Shown: in pieces, positions 35,574 through 44,276 of the stretch | How the letters are laid out: each line of letters opens with the position of its first letter | Numbering within the stretch: the stretch's first letter is position 1 | From: NaphS2 sp964588535 | GTDB lineage: Bacteria; Desulfobacterota; DSM-4660; Desulfatiglandales; Desulfatiglandaceae | Reading direction: 5' to 3' | DNA length: 64,000 bases | Assembly (NCBI GenBank): GCA_964588535.1 | Contig: CAZPQA010000002.1 | Span: forward strand, 1 to 64,000 | Notes under the pieces: generated by a model | Told to the model about the DNA's origin: nothing | The model's input: the letters and a program-made list of their open reading frames with translations, nothing else | Databases searched by the model: none | Program-made: the position numbers and the translations under genes

Positions 35574-36293
35574 TCGTAAAAGGTATTCAGGATTAACATT
35601 TTGTAAAGCGTGGAAAATATTTCCTTTGATTTTTCTGTTTTTTCTGTAAAAACCGCTCAACATGCCTTTGATCTCTTCCCGCTTTGTGGCCCCTGCGCTG
35701 GGGCATCCCAGTTGAATCCGGGGAAAATCCATTTTTTCAGCATAACGCCTTATCATGTCTTCATCCAAAAGGTAAAGGGGCCTGATGAGGGTCAATTTGC
35801 CGCCAAAAAGCTCTTGCACCGGCAGCATGGTACTGATGGAAGCACCATAGAACATATTCAAAAAAAGGGTTTCGATAATGTCGTCTTTGTGATGACCCAG
35901 AGCGATTCGGTTGCATCCAATGTTGTCCGCCAGTTCAAACAGGAGTTTTCTTCTCATTCGCGAACAGAGAAAGCAGGGGTTTTCCCGGTTTTCCGGGCCA
36001 TGCGCCCTTGGGCCGATATCGCTTTCAATAATCCTGTGGTCGAACCCGTGAGATGAGAAAAACGCCTCCATTTCCCTGGCGGAATTTCCACCAAAACCGG
36101 GGTCCACATGGACCGCAGTGATGTCATAGTTAATGGGAATTCTTTTCAACCTTTCACGCAAAACTTGCAGAAGAACCAGGCTGTCCTTGCCACCCGATAC
36201 GGCTACCAGAACGTGATCCCCATCTCGAATCATTTTCTGGTGGTGAATGGCCTTTCCCGTGAACCGCTTTATCTCCCTGGCAACAAAGCCCAA
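35571..36293 (-). CDS. PP-loop tRNA thiolase, TtcA family
   Basis: This 240-residue protein has the PP-loop SGGKDS (about 34-39), followed by VHVDPGFGG. The Cys pair CFLCSRMRRKL around residue 108 and the later Cys in LGCPSAGATKREE are the cluster-binding and catalytic cysteine arrangement of TtcA-like tRNA 2-thiocytidine synthetases. These enzymes thiolate C32 of tRNA using an iron-sulfur cluster. It is shorter than E. coli TtcA (311 residues). Its stop codon lies in the terminal repeat of a MITE, so the original C-terminus may have been altered. It follows the SH3 protein by 18 bases. Confidence 0.88.
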   Translation of the reverse strand: MGFVAREIKRFTGKAIHHQKMIRDGDHVLVAVSGGKDSLVLLQVLRERLKRIPINYDITAVHVDPGFGGNSAREMEAFFSSHGFDHRIIESDIGPRAHGPENRENPCFLCSRMRRKLLFELADNIGCNRIALGHHKDDIIETLFLNMFYGASISTMLPVQELFGGKLTLIRPLYLLDEDMIRRYAEKMDFPRIQLGCPSAGATKREEIKGMLSGFYRKNRKIKGNIFHALQNVNPEYLLR

Positions 36294-36311
36294 TCTTTCT
36301 GACGCCTCCCT

Positions 36312-36989
36312 CTAGTAATAAGAAGATTGTTTTTTCCGCTGCTGCCTTCCCATGACCAGGCCGAAAATAAGCCCCACCAGCAACACGACCGCCCCTGTCA
36401 GAAACCATCGGTTTCGCTGTGAGGACTTCAGCACCATGTTTTCTTTCTGCAGGGTTTCCAGGGTCGCGCGTGCCCCCTGCAGGGCTTTCAGGGTCTTATC
36501 GTGGGTTTCCTGAAGGGCCAGTACAGAGCCTGACGCTTGTTTCAGAGAATCATATTTCGTTTTGACGCTCTTTAGCTCTTTTTCCGCCTTTCCCAGTTTT
36601 TCACTCATCAGTTCTTTTTCACCGGATGAGGCCGTCCACTCTTTTTCAATGTTCTCGGCCCGTTGTTTGAGACGAACATTCTCCTCCTTCAAACCCGCCA
36701 CCTGGACCTTAAACGGAACATCACGGGTCAGAAAGCTGCTGACAATCCATCCCTCATAACTACGGGAAGCATTTTCCACGAGACGGACGTGACTCCACCC
36801 GGATTGGGTCTCAAGGATCTCCACGGGTGAATCCTGTTTAAGCATTGTGATAATCTTATCTTTTGTGCTCGGTCCTCCCCGCAAGGTTATTTTTGATGTG
36901 TTCACAACATAAGCCTTTTCAGCCCAGCAGATGTGGACTGAAAGAATCACCCAAAGACCCATTAACATCATCATTGCAATTTTCTTCAT
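36312..36989 (-). CDS. SH3-domain, coiled-coil membrane protein (TIGR04211/YgiM type)
   Basis: This 225-residue protein has a signal peptide (MMMLMGLWVILSVHICWA), then a bacterial SH3 domain (about 27-90, TLRGGPSTKDKIITMLKQ). A long coiled coil (about 95-190) and one C-terminal membrane helix (RWFLTGAVVLLVGLIFGLVMG) follow, ending in a basic tail. This exactly matches the E. coli YgiM-type layout. The protein should sit in the inner membrane with the SH3 domain in the periplasm, perhaps contacting peptidoglycan. Its precise role is unknown. Confidence 0.88.
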   Translation of the reverse strand: MKKIAMMMLMGLWVILSVHICWAEKAYVVNTSKITLRGGPSTKDKIITMLKQDSPVEILETQSGWSHVRLVENASRSYEGWIVSSFLTRDVPFKVQVAGLKEENVRLKQRAENIEKEWTASSGEKELMSEKLGKAEKELKSVKTKYDSLKQASGSVLALQETHDKTLKALQGARATLETLQKENMVLKSSQRNRWFLTGAVVLLVGLIFGLVMGRQQRKKQSSYY

Positions 36990-37007
36990 CTGGCTTTTCC
37001 CCTTTAA

Positions 37008-37059
37008 GTAGGGGCACGATGCATCGTGCCCAGTAGGGCACGGCGCACCGTGCCCCTAC
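37008..37059. repeat. Paired REP-like palindromes
   Basis: Two tandem hairpins: GGGCACGAT...ATCGTGCCC and GGGCACGG...CCGTGCCC, framed by GTAGGGG and CCCCTAC. It is the same family as 34060-34087. It lies between the SH3 gene and moaC and touches the moaC 3' end. Confidence 0.75.
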
Positions 37060-37490
37060 GACCCCTTTTCCTTTTTAATCACCCTGATATCCGTAATCAT
37101 GGTTCCCGGATATTGACCCTGATCATTCTTTTCCAGATATTTGACCATATCCCAAATGGTGTTCAGGGCCATAGAGACACCCACCAGAGCTTCCATTTCG
37201 ACCCCTGTCCGCGCCCGGCATCGCACAATGCATTGGACCTCAACACCCCCCTGCCCCAGTTCGAATGTCACCCTGACCATATCCAGCGGTATCTGGTGAC
37301 AATGGGGAATCAAAAGATGGGTCTGTTTCGCTGCGTTCATGGCCGCAACCTCCGCCACCAGCAGCGGGTCACCCTTCCTGATTTCCCCATCACGCACCTT
37401 CTTCAGCGTCTCGGAAGAAAGCCGTATTTTTCCTGCCGCCGTTGCCTGCCGCTTCACTACCGGTTTTTCACCCACATCGATCATGCCCAT
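37056..37490 (-). CDS. moaC: Cyclic pyranopterin monophosphate synthase MoaC
   Basis: This protein of about 144 residues has the MoaC core: MIDVGEKPVVKRQATAAG at the start, KQTHLLIPHCHQIPL with the active-site His/Lys region, and GVEMEALVGVSMALNTIWDMVK near the C-terminus. MoaC converts the MoaA product to cPMP, the first stable intermediate of molybdopterin. ATG 37490 or 37484 is a better start than the GTG at 37508. The gene follows moaE closely. Its last codons abut a REP-like repeat. Confidence 0.95.
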   Translation of the reverse strand: MGMIDVGEKPVVKRQATAAGKIRLSSETLKKVRDGEIRKGDPLLVAEVAAMNAAKQTHLLIPHCHQIPLDMVRVTFELGQGGVEVQCIVRCRARTGVEMEALVGVSMALNTIWDMVKYLEKNDQGQYPGTMITDIRVIKKEKGS

Positions 37491-37509
37491 AAAACAGACG
37501 CCCCCCACT

Positions 37510-37863
37510 TCAAAATTCTTCTTTTTTCCGAGAACCTTCCTTTTTGATACGTTCCACTATCTTTATCAGCGCCGGAAAGACATGATCCCGAATATCCCCG
37601 CCAACCACCACGGCCATGATTTCGTCCCCCACATCCAACCGCCCGTCACAGGTATCAACCAGCACTTCAATAATACCCGGCATTTCCTTGGTATCTTTGA
37701 TAATGGCTTCAATCGCCTCGCGATCAAAGCGGACGTTGATACCCTTTACCGGATCTCCGCTCAGGGACGTCTCCCTCACAAGCCCCATATGGGAGGCAAT
37801 CATTCCCATTTTTGAACTGTCGGGATGCCCTTTCACAGTCTTAAGCAATCGGTCGATATTCAT
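37510..37863 (-). CDS. moaE: Molybdopterin synthase catalytic subunit-like protein (MoaE)
   Basis: This 117-residue protein fits the MoaE fold: an N-terminal GMIASHMGLVRETS strand-loop, a central PGIIEVLVDTCDGRLDVGDEIMAVVVGG and an RDHVFPALIKIVERIKKE helix. In the family, MoaE transfers sulfur to cPMP with MoaD; no moaD is nearby. Sequence divergence is notable, so the assignment is a family-level one. I chose ATG 37863 because GAGGAGGAG lies just upstream; a TTG at 37884 would add seven residues over the ribosome site. moaC follows within 20 bases of its stop. Confidence 0.78.
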   Translation of the reverse strand: MNIDRLLKTVKGHPDSSKMGMIASHMGLVRETSLSGDPVKGINVRFDREAIEAIIKDTKEMPGIIEVLVDTCDGRLDVGDEIMAVVVGGDIRDHVFPALIKIVERIKKEGSRKKEEF

Positions 37864-37902
37864 TCGCTCCTCCTCAGGGGACAAAAGAATCCCGGACTCC
37901 GG

Positions 37903-39219
37903 TCAACAGGATTTATTGCCCGTGATGGTTTTCGCCCGACGCGATTCGTCGCCCTCATCCAGTGAAAAAAGTTTTCGTGTCGTATCCAGATAATCATTCA
38001 GCGTAGACCGGCCCGCTTTTCCTTTCAAGAACAAAATGGGGTCGTTGAGCACTTTTTCAACAATGGATTGAATCAAAACCTCAACCGCCTGTCGATGCGC
38101 AGGGGCAAGCTGATCCAGAGCTGAACGACTTTTTCCGATTTCCGCCTGAATGATGGTTTCAGCTTTGTTTCTCAATGAAACGATGGTGGGGACCACGGCA
38201 AGGGTTTTTAACCATTTCTCAAACTTTACCACCTCTTCCCGGACAATACGCTGCGCTTTGACCGCGGCTTCCTGGCGCTGGGCCTTGTTGATTTCAATAA
38301 CCCCTTTCAGGTCATCGATGTCATAGAGGTAGACATTGTTCAATTTATTGACTTCCGGCTGCACGTCCCTTGGCACCGCGATGTCGATGAGAAAAAGCGG
38401 GCGGTTCCGCCTTTTCCTGAGCACTTTCTTGACCATTTCCCGGGTAATAATGCACTCCGAAGCGGCGGTGGAAGTCACAACGATATCCGCTTTCAGAAGC
38501 TGGTCCTCAATCTCGTCAAATGAGACCGGGGATGCACGGAACCGCTCCGCCACTTCCACGGCCCGCTCAAAAGTCCGGTTGAGCACCGTCATGGAACTGA
38601 CCCCGTTGGTCAGAAGATGCCGGGCTGCCAGCTCCGCCATTTCCCCGGCCCCGATCAGCAGCACCTTTTTTCCCTCAAGGGCGTGAAAAATTTTTCGCGC
38701 CAACTCAACTGCGGCATAGCTGATGGAAACGGCAGCACCGCAGATATCCGTCTCGGATCTCACCCGTTTGGCCACATGAAAAGCCTTGTGCATGAGCCGG
38801 TTCAATATAACGCCCGACATCTTTTCCTGGGTGGACTGTAAATAGGCCTCCTTGATCTGCCCCAGAATCTGCGGTTCCCCGATGATCATGGAATCCAGGC
38901 TGGAGGCCACGCTGAAAATATGCGTCACCGCATCCATGTTTTCGTAGGTGTAAAGGCATGACGAAAAATCATCCGCCGGGATATTGCCAATTTTGCTCAA
39001 CAGAGAAGTAACAGCCCGTTTGGCTTCCTGGGCTTCTTCCGCAACAATCAGGGCCTCCACACGATTACACGTGGACAGGAAAAACCCCTCGCGGACAACA
39101 TCCAGGCTCCTCATGAGCCCCAGAGCCTTTTGTACATTCCGGGATTCCACCGCCAGGCATTCCCTCAATGCAATGGGCGCGGTTTCGTGATTCATCCCGA
39201 TGTTGATAATTTTAGGCAT
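37903..39219 (-). CDS. hemA: Glutamyl-tRNA reductase
   Basis: This 438-residue enzyme has the catalytic Cys in FLSTCNRVEAL (about residue 50), a Rossmann segment GKKVLLIGAGEMAELAARHL and the C-terminal dimerisation domain. It reduces glutamyl-tRNA to glutamate-1-semialdehyde, the committed step of C5 haem synthesis. The ATG lies six bases after the ccsA-like gene, which in turn overlaps a Met8-like gene, giving a compact tetrapyrrole cluster. All expected motifs are present. Confidence 0.97.
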   Translation of the reverse strand: MPKIINIGMNHETAPIALRECLAVESRNVQKALGLMRSLDVVREGFFLSTCNRVEALIVAEEAQEAKRAVTSLLSKIGNIPADDFSSCLYTYENMDAVTHIFSVASSLDSMIIGEPQILGQIKEAYLQSTQEKMSGVILNRLMHKAFHVAKRVRSETDICGAAVSISYAAVELARKIFHALEGKKVLLIGAGEMAELAARHLLTNGVSSMTVLNRTFERAVEVAERFRASPVSFDEIEDQLLKADIVVTSTAASECIITREMVKKVLRKRRNRPLFLIDIAVPRDVQPEVNKLNNVYLYDIDDLKGVIEINKAQRQEAAVKAQRIVREEVVKFEKWLKTLAVVPTIVSLRNKAETIIQAEIGKSRSALDQLAPAHRQAVEVLIQSIVEKVLNDPILFLKGKAGRSTLNDYLDTTRKLFSLDEGDESRRAKTITGNKSC

Positions 39220-39225
39220 TGTTTT

Positions 39226-40065
39226 TCAGCGCCCCCCCATATTGTCGAAACTGTGATATCCGCCCATGAGGAGGCTGACACCCAGAAAGGTGAAGATCAA
39301 CAGGGAGAAACAGATGATACTCATGATCGCCGCTTTTCGGCCTTGCCAGCCGACAACCAGCCGTTCATGAATCAGAGCCGCATAGAACAACCAGCATATG
39401 AGGGACCATACCTCTTTGGGATCCCACTGCCAATAGATGCCCAGGGCAAAATGGGCATAGATGGAACCCACAATCATGCCCAGGGTCAGGAAGGGGAACC
39501 CGTAGAGAATCGCATAATGGTTAATGTCATCCAGGGTGGCAAGAGAAGGAAGGCGCCCATAAAATGTGCCGAAGCGCTTTCGTTTGATCTGGCGCTCCTG
39601 GATCAGATACATGATGGCGGCAAGGCATGAGATGGCCAGAAGTGCATTGCCCACAAACACGGTCCCCACGTGAAGGGTCAACCAGAGGCTCTTGAAAATG
39701 GGCTTAACCGGGGTTTGGGTTGCCGGAACCGCCGACGAAATGGTCATGAAAAAGGCCGCCAGTGGCGCCACAAAGGATCCCAGCACCCGCAATTTAAAAC
39801 GTGCCTGAATAACCAGATATACGCCGATAATGGACCAGGAAAAGAATGACAGCGCACTTTTGAGATCGAGTACCGGCGCCACCCCCAGAGAATAGTACCG
39901 ACAACCCAGGAAAATGGTATGAAAACCAAACCCTGCCGCAAGAAGCCAGTAGGAAACCTTGAACACCCATTTCTGCTGCCTGACAATGAAAACAATAAAC
40001 CCGGCTGTTGCGATAAGTTCGAAACAAAGGGCAAGTATAAACCAAATGGATGTTATGGCTTCCAT
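39226..40065 (-). CDS. CcsA/HemX-type cytochrome c biogenesis membrane protein
   Basis: This 279-residue protein has about eight hydrophobic segments and the WWD-like motif of haem-handling CcsA proteins: HFALGIYWQWDPKEVWSLICWL. Flanking His residues (LHVGTVFVGNALLAIS, NHYAILYGFPFL) are likely haem ligands. It may export or handle haem for cytochrome c maturation, or act as a HemX-type partner of glutamyl-tRNA reductase, which follows directly. Its start overlaps the Met8-like gene's 3' end by 13 bases. Confidence 0.92.
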   Translation of the reverse strand: MEAITSIWFILALCFELIATAGFIVFIVRQQKWVFKVSYWLLAAGFGFHTIFLGCRYYSLGVAPVLDLKSALSFFSWSIIGVYLVIQARFKLRVLGSFVAPLAAFFMTISSAVPATQTPVKPIFKSLWLTLHVGTVFVGNALLAISCLAAIMYLIQERQIKRKRFGTFYGRLPSLATLDDINHYAILYGFPFLTLGMIVGSIYAHFALGIYWQWDPKEVWSLICWLFYAALIHERLVVGWQGRKAAIMSIICFSLLIFTFLGVSLLMGGYHSFDNMGGR

Positions 40066-40712
40066 AAATTTTTGAGGTTCACCTGTTCTGGAAGGATGTT
40101 TTTCAGATATTCCGCCATCTTTTGGGGAAAACCGTCAGAAAAGTTTTCCAGAAGGTCCGTATCAACAATTTTCTGGAAAATCCGGCTGTTTTCTTCCTGG
40201 GGAAGCCCCAGGGACAATATCTCTTTTCGCAAACGACCCATCATGGTCAGAAATGTCTCGTATTCCTGACCGAATTGCGCCTCAAGACCTTTCCGAATTT
40301 TCCTGGCCAACGCAGGGCTTTTTCCGGAGGTGGAAATAGCGATCTGAAGATCCCCCCGCTTGAGAATGGAGGGCACAATAAAATCGCAATCAGGGGGCTG
40401 GTCGACGGCATTGACCAGAACACCCTTTTCCCTTGCACATGTACTGATACGGTGATTCAAATCCTTATCGTCCGTGGCCGCAATGATCATAAAAGCATTG
40501 TTCAGATATTCATCCTTGAATTCACGTCCCAGGAAATGAATCTCTTTTTTTTCAACCATCTGTTCCAGCCCAGTGACCAACTCCCTCCCGGCCAGATAGA
40601 TAGAAGCACCGCATTCCAGAAGTGCCAGTACTTTTCGGTGAGCCACATTGCCCCCGCCCACCACCACCACTTTTTTTCCTTCAAGCTCAACAAAAATTGG
40701 ATAGAAACTCAT
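40053..40712 (-). CDS. Precorrin-2 dehydrogenase / sirohydrochlorin ferrochelatase (Met8-like)
   Basis: This 219-residue protein has the N-terminal NAD-binding motif VVVVGGGNVAHRKVLALLE (about 14-32), then IIAATDDKDLNHRI and CDFIVPSILKRGDLQIAISTSGKSPALARKI, the diagnostic region of the CysG N-terminal half and Met8p. It converts precorrin-2 to sirohydrochlorin and possibly inserts iron. There is no methyltransferase fusion. Siroheme is the cofactor of dissimilatory sulfite reductase, which fits the suggested sulfate-reducing lineage, though no such genes are in the window. Confidence 0.94.
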   Translation of the reverse strand: MSFYPIFVELEGKKVVVVGGGNVAHRKVLALLECGASIYLAGRELVTGLEQMVEKKEIHFLGREFKDEYLNNAFMIIAATDDKDLNHRISTCAREKGVLVNAVDQPPDCDFIVPSILKRGDLQIAISTSGKSPALARKIRKGLEAQFGQEYETFLTMMGRLRKEILSLGLPQEENSRIFQKIVDTDLLENFSDGFPQKMAEYLKNILPEQVNLKNLWKP

Positions 40713-40808
40713 ATTGGACTCTTTTTTATCCCTTTTTCAGTGTATTCAATGTTAGCATCTGTGGGAGACTCTTTCAAGCACACAGGTTTTTTTTGCGGTC
40801 GGAAAAAC

Positions 40809-41312
40809 CTAAGAGAGCATTACCCGCTCTCTGAAGCCGAACCGAAAACTGTTGTCGAGATAATAAATGAGGGTGGGCTTAAGTTTGTATAGTTTGACCC
40901 GAAATCGGGATGTAAAGGCATCCAGGTTGAGCGCGACCCCGGACGAAAAAAGCTCTTTTGTGAATTGAAACTTTTTAAGGTAAATCCTTATAACCTCAGC
41001 GGATTCAAACCCCATGGAGAGTGTCTCGATGCACCCTGTCATCTGAATGCCCCGAATCTCCTGCCAGCCTGAAGCAAACCCATGGATCGCTCCGGAAGCC
41101 TGGCCGCTTTCCGAAGCTTCGAGGATATGCCGTGATGCGGGATCCGAAAAAAAATAAAAGGCGGACTTGAGAAAAACATAGTACACCGGCGCCGCCCAGG
41201 CAACATTCTCGCTACAGGTCGCCAGGGTCATGGTACTCTGTTCGCCGATAAGGCCTATGGCCAGCGTTTCCAGTTGTTTCTGATTCGGTTCCCCGCGCTT
41301 CTCCTGGGGCAT
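40809..41312 (-). CDS. Pyridoxamine 5'-phosphate oxidase-like flavin-binding protein
   Basis: This 167-residue protein has the split-barrel pattern of the PNPOx-like superfamily: IGEQSTMTLATCSENVAWAAPVYYVF near the N-terminus and FYFFSDPASRHILEA, then IRGIQMTGCIETL. The C-terminal RFRVKLYKLKPTLIYYLDNSFRFGFRERV is a family signature. It probably binds FMN or F420; the substrate is unknown. It sits 27 bases after the HpnA-like gene and may be co-transcribed. Confidence 0.85.
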   Translation of the reverse strand: MPQEKRGEPNQKQLETLAIGLIGEQSTMTLATCSENVAWAAPVYYVFLKSAFYFFSDPASRHILEASESGQASGAIHGFASGWQEIRGIQMTGCIETLSMGFESAEVIRIYLKKFQFTKELFSSGVALNLDAFTSRFRVKLYKLKPTLIYYLDNSFRFGFRERVMLS

Positions 41313-41339
41313 TAAATCCTCCTATCGAGACCAAGGTTT

Positions 41340-42332
41340 CTACTCGCAGTATCCATTCTGCTGAAACCAGGTTACCGCATCCGACAAACCTTCTTTGACG
41401 GGCCGGGGATGGTAATCAAGGTCCCGCCTGGCCTTTTTGGAAGAAAAAAACATATGCTTTCTGGCCATTTTCACACCGTCGCGTGTCACACGCGGTTCTC
41501 CTCCGTCAGAAATCTTTGAACAGGTTTCCGAAATGCAGGCCACAACGGCAGCCGCTGAATGGGGCATACGAAACCGGGGGGGCGTATGTCCGGCAATGGC
41601 GGCCAGCTCGTTTAGAATCTCCTTGAGGCTCATGTTCTTGCCGCCCAGGATATAGCGTTCCCCGATTATTCCCCGCTCAAGAGCCAGCCTGTGCCCCTCA
41701 GCCACATCATGAACGTGAACAATATTGAGCCCCGTATCCACGTAGGCCGGCATACGTCCTGAAATGGCATCCAGGATAATGCGGCCCGTGGCGGTGGGCT
41801 TGATGTCACGGGGTCCCACCGGGGTGGAGGGGCTGACGATGACCGCCGGAAGATCACATTCCTGAACCAGCCGCTGCACCAGAACCTCAGCCAAGAATTT
41901 ACTTCGTTTGTAATGGCCGATCATGTCTTCTAAACAGCCGCAGGAAGCCTCGTTGCAGCTGTTCCCACTGGAAGAAGTCGCCAGGGTCGCCACGCTGCTG
42001 GTGTACACAATTCGTCGAACCCCATTGCGCAAAGCTTCAAACATCACATTACGGGTTCCCCGAACATTGTTCCGGTACATGGCTTCGGGATCCGGGACCC
42101 ACAACCGGTAATCAGCCGCCACATGGAACAGGAACTCACACCCCTCCACCGCCTTTTTCACCGAAAGAGGATCCGTCAAGTCGCCGTACACCACTTCAAC
42201 GGGAATGTTCTCCAGATTGCGAAGATCGCTGGTTGGACGTACCAGCGCCCTGACATCGTGGCCATCATCAAGCAAACACCGGGCAACAGCGGAACCCACA
42301 AAACCCGCTGCCCCTGTAACAAGGGTGGTCAT
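41340..42332 (-). CDS. hpnA: NAD-dependent epimerase/reductase, HpnA type (hopanoid-associated)
   Basis: This protein of about 330 residues is an extended short-chain dehydrogenase with GxxGxxG in TLVTGAAGFVGSAV and catalytic Ser/Tyr/Lys in VYTSSVATL and IGHYKRSKF. It closely matches HpnA in spacing, including the SPSTPVGPRDIKPTATGRIILD substrate loop. HpnA is linked to hopanoid side-chain biosynthesis, but no other hpn gene lies in the window, so a general sugar-epimerase role is possible. I chose ATG 42332, just before the Rossmann strand. tRNA-His lies upstream. Confidence 0.88.
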   Translation of the reverse strand: MTTLVTGAAGFVGSAVARCLLDDGHDVRALVRPTSDLRNLENIPVEVVYGDLTDPLSVKKAVEGCEFLFHVAADYRLWVPDPEAMYRNNVRGTRNVMFEALRNGVRRIVYTSSVATLATSSSGNSCNEASCGCLEDMIGHYKRSKFLAEVLVQRLVQECDLPAVIVSPSTPVGPRDIKPTATGRIILDAISGRMPAYVDTGLNIVHVHDVAEGHRLALERGIIGERYILGGKNMSLKEILNELAAIAGHTPPRFRMPHSAAAVVACISETCSKISDGGEPRVTRDGVKMARKHMFFSSKKARRDLDYHPRPVKEGLSDAVTWFQQNGYCE

Positions 42333-42479
42333 TTTCTTTAAACCTGCCTTCCCTTTCACATCAACCGTTCAGTTCACCGTCGTCCATGGAAAGTCCAACG
42401 GGAGTTGCCATATTGTTCAGAGTTAAAAAAAATTGCAAGAAAAAACTGAAGATTTCAGTGACTTTCAGGAAGATGCCCA

Positions 42480-42511
42480 CAAAAAAACCGGGAAGCGGTT
42501 AGCGACCCGGT
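42480..42511 (-). terminator. Rho-independent terminator after tRNA-His
   Basis: On the minus strand ACCGGG (42511-42506) pairs with CCCGGT (42492-42487) and is followed by seven T. It lies 15 bases downstream of the tRNA 3' end. Confidence 0.85.
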
Positions 42512-42525
42512 CTTCTGGTCTTTTC

Positions 42526-42602
42526 TGGGGTGGATGATGGGACTTGAACCCACGACCACTGAGGCCACAACCCAGTGCTCTACCAGCTGAGCTACACCCA
42601 CC
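42526..42602 (-). tRNA. tRNA-His (anticodon GTG)
   Basis: The cloverleaf has acceptor GTGGGTG/CATCCAC, a D-arm with AGCTCAGCTGGTAGAGC and an anticodon loop TTGTGGC (anticodon GTG). The T-arm is CGTGGGTTCAAGTCCCA-like. The extra G at position -1 opposite C73, a tRNA-His hallmark, is encoded, as is the 3' CCA. Confidence 0.96.
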
Positions 42603-42615
42603 AGAACGATGTAGA

Positions 42616-42644
42616 AATATAACAAGCGTTATTCGGTTTTGCAA
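42616..42644 (-). promoter_or_regulatory. Sigma70 promoter of tRNA-His
   Basis: TTGCAA (42644-42639) and TATATT (42621-42616), 17 bases apart on the minus strand, end 13 bases before the tRNA. Confidence 0.8.
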
Positions 42645-42707
42645 GGAAATTTCTCCACAAATTTTCATCTGCGAGAGATCACGCAAAAACAGTTGCAAAA
42701 GAAGTAT

Positions 42708-42736
42708 TTGACGCTCCCGGAAAACTTCCCTATATT
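42708..42736 (+). promoter_or_regulatory. Sigma70 promoter of the selA-rlmB operon
   Basis: TTGACG (42708-42713) and TATATT (42731-42736) are exactly 17 bases apart, about 95 bases ahead of selA. It is divergent to the tRNA-His promoter. Confidence 0.75.
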
Positions 42737-42760
42737 TAGGGCCATCGTTCTTCAAAGATG

Positions 42761-42798
42761 AACGTCGAACATCGAACATCGAACGTCCAACATCGAAT
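42761..42798. repeat. Short tandem ATCGAAC-type repeat in the selA leader
   Basis: Four imperfect units of the type (C)GAACATC/(C)GAACGTC follow one another between the promoter and selA. Similar units are common in intergenic DNA of related bacteria, and no function is known. Confidence 0.6.
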
Positions 42799-42830
42799 AA
42801 GGCCTACAGAACAAAGGAGCCAGACAACCC

Positions 42831-44273
42831 ATGTCAGACCATCGGCAAGCGCTGTTCAGGAAAATACCCTCTGTGGACGTGCTGTTGGCCCATCCGCAAA
42901 TAGACAAGGCGCTCTCTACCCAACCCAGGGGGCTTGTCATCAGGGCCATCCATGAAGTTCTGGAAACACTCCGAACCACTATCCAGACGGATATGGCCGT
43001 TTCAGATCACGAGCTTGAACCGAACACCATCGCTGAGGATGTGATGGCTCGCATTGGCCTTTTGTCCATGCCCAGTCTCAGGAATGTGGTCAATGCCACC
43101 GGGGTGGTGGTCCACACCAACCTGGGGCGATCCCTTCTGGCCGATCAGGTCCTGGCAAAATTCGGTTCCCTTGCCGGCGGCTACAGCAATCTGGAATACG
43201 CCCTCGATCAAGGCCACAGAGGAAGCCGTTACACGCACGTGGAATACCTGCTTCAGGAGCTCACCGGGGCCGAAGCCGGTATGGTGGTCAACAACAATGC
43301 GGCCGCTGTCCTGCTCTCCCTGGAAACCCTCGCCAGAGGCAGGGAGGTGGTGGTCTCCCGGGGCCAGCTGGTGGAAATCGGCGGCGCCTTTCGCATTCCG
43401 GACGTCATGCGGAAAAGCGGTGCAAAAATGGTGGAAGTGGGCACCACCAACAAAACCCACTTGAGAGATTACGAGGAGGCCATTGGTCCGGATACCGCGC
43501 TGCTCTTGAAGGTGCATACCAGCAATTTCCAGATTGTGGGCTTTACGGAAGAAGTCCCCCTGTCGGATTTGGTGAAACTGGGTCAAAAACACCGCATTCC
43601 GGTTATGGACGATCTGGGCAGCGGCTGTCTGCTGGACTTTTCCGACTATGGCATGATTCGGGAACCCACTGTTCAGGAGGCGCTGGAGCAGGGAGTCGGG
43701 GTGGTCACTTTCTCCGGCGACAAACTGCTGGGCGGCCCCCAGGCAGGCATTATTCTGGGCAAAAAAGACCTGGTGGCGGCTATCCGTGAAAACCAGTTGA
43801 GCCGCGCGCTCAGAATTGACAAACTGACACTGTTGGCCCTTGAAGAAACCCTTCGAATGTACCGGGACCCGCGAATGGCCGTAAGGGATATCCCCACACT
43901 GCGCATGATCTGTTATTCTTATGATTCACTTTTAGAAAGTGCAGAACGGCTGCATGCCCTGATACGAGACATCCCCACTGAAAACTTCTCCGTTGAACAG
44001 GTTGACGGCGACTCAAAAGTGGGTGGGGGCGCCTTGCCCTTACAGAAATTAAAAACTCGTCTGCTGAGTCTTATTCCCGCAAGACTTTCTGCGCAGAAAA
44101 TGGAAAAACACCTGCGATTAAACGACCCCCCCATCATTGCCAGGGTTGAAAAGGACAGGCTCATGCTGGATGTCAGGACCATCCAGGAAAAGGAATTCCA
44201 AACCGTCGCACAGGCCATCAAAACCCTTGCCGAGCTCAACCCCTCAAATGACAGGGCCGAAAGGAACGCATGA
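42831..44273 (+). CDS. selA: L-seryl-tRNA(Sec) selenium transferase
   Basis: This 480-residue PLP enzyme has the SelA N-terminal helical region, NVVNATGVVVHTNLGRSLLA and YSNLEYALDQGHRGSRYTHV near the start, and the PLP-Lys in TFSGDKLLGGPQAGIILG. It replaces the serine hydroxyl on tRNA-Sec with selenium, giving Sec-tRNA for UGA decoding. Length and motifs match functional SelA. AAAGGAG lies eleven bases before the ATG. selB, selC and selD are outside the window. A candidate selenoprotein gene is at 55706-56317. Confidence 0.97.
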   Translation: MSDHRQALFRKIPSVDVLLAHPQIDKALSTQPRGLVIRAIHEVLETLRTTIQTDMAVSDHELEPNTIAEDVMARIGLLSMPSLRNVVNATGVVVHTNLGRSLLADQVLAKFGSLAGGYSNLEYALDQGHRGSRYTHVEYLLQELTGAEAGMVVNNNAAAVLLSLETLARGREVVVSRGQLVEIGGAFRIPDVMRKSGAKMVEVGTTNKTHLRDYEEAIGPDTALLLKVHTSNFQIVGFTEEVPLSDLVKLGQKHRIPVMDDLGSGCLLDFSDYGMIREPTVQEALEQGVGVVTFSGDKLLGGPQAGIILGKKDLVAAIRENQLSRALRIDKLTLLALEETLRMYRDPRMAVRDIPTLRMICYSYDSLLESAERLHALIRDIPTENFSVEQVDGDSKVGGGALPLQKLKTRLLSLIPARLSAQKMEKHLRLNDPPIIARVEKDRLMLDVRTIQEKEFQTVAQAIKTLAELNPSNDRAERNA

Positions 44274-44276
44274 TCA

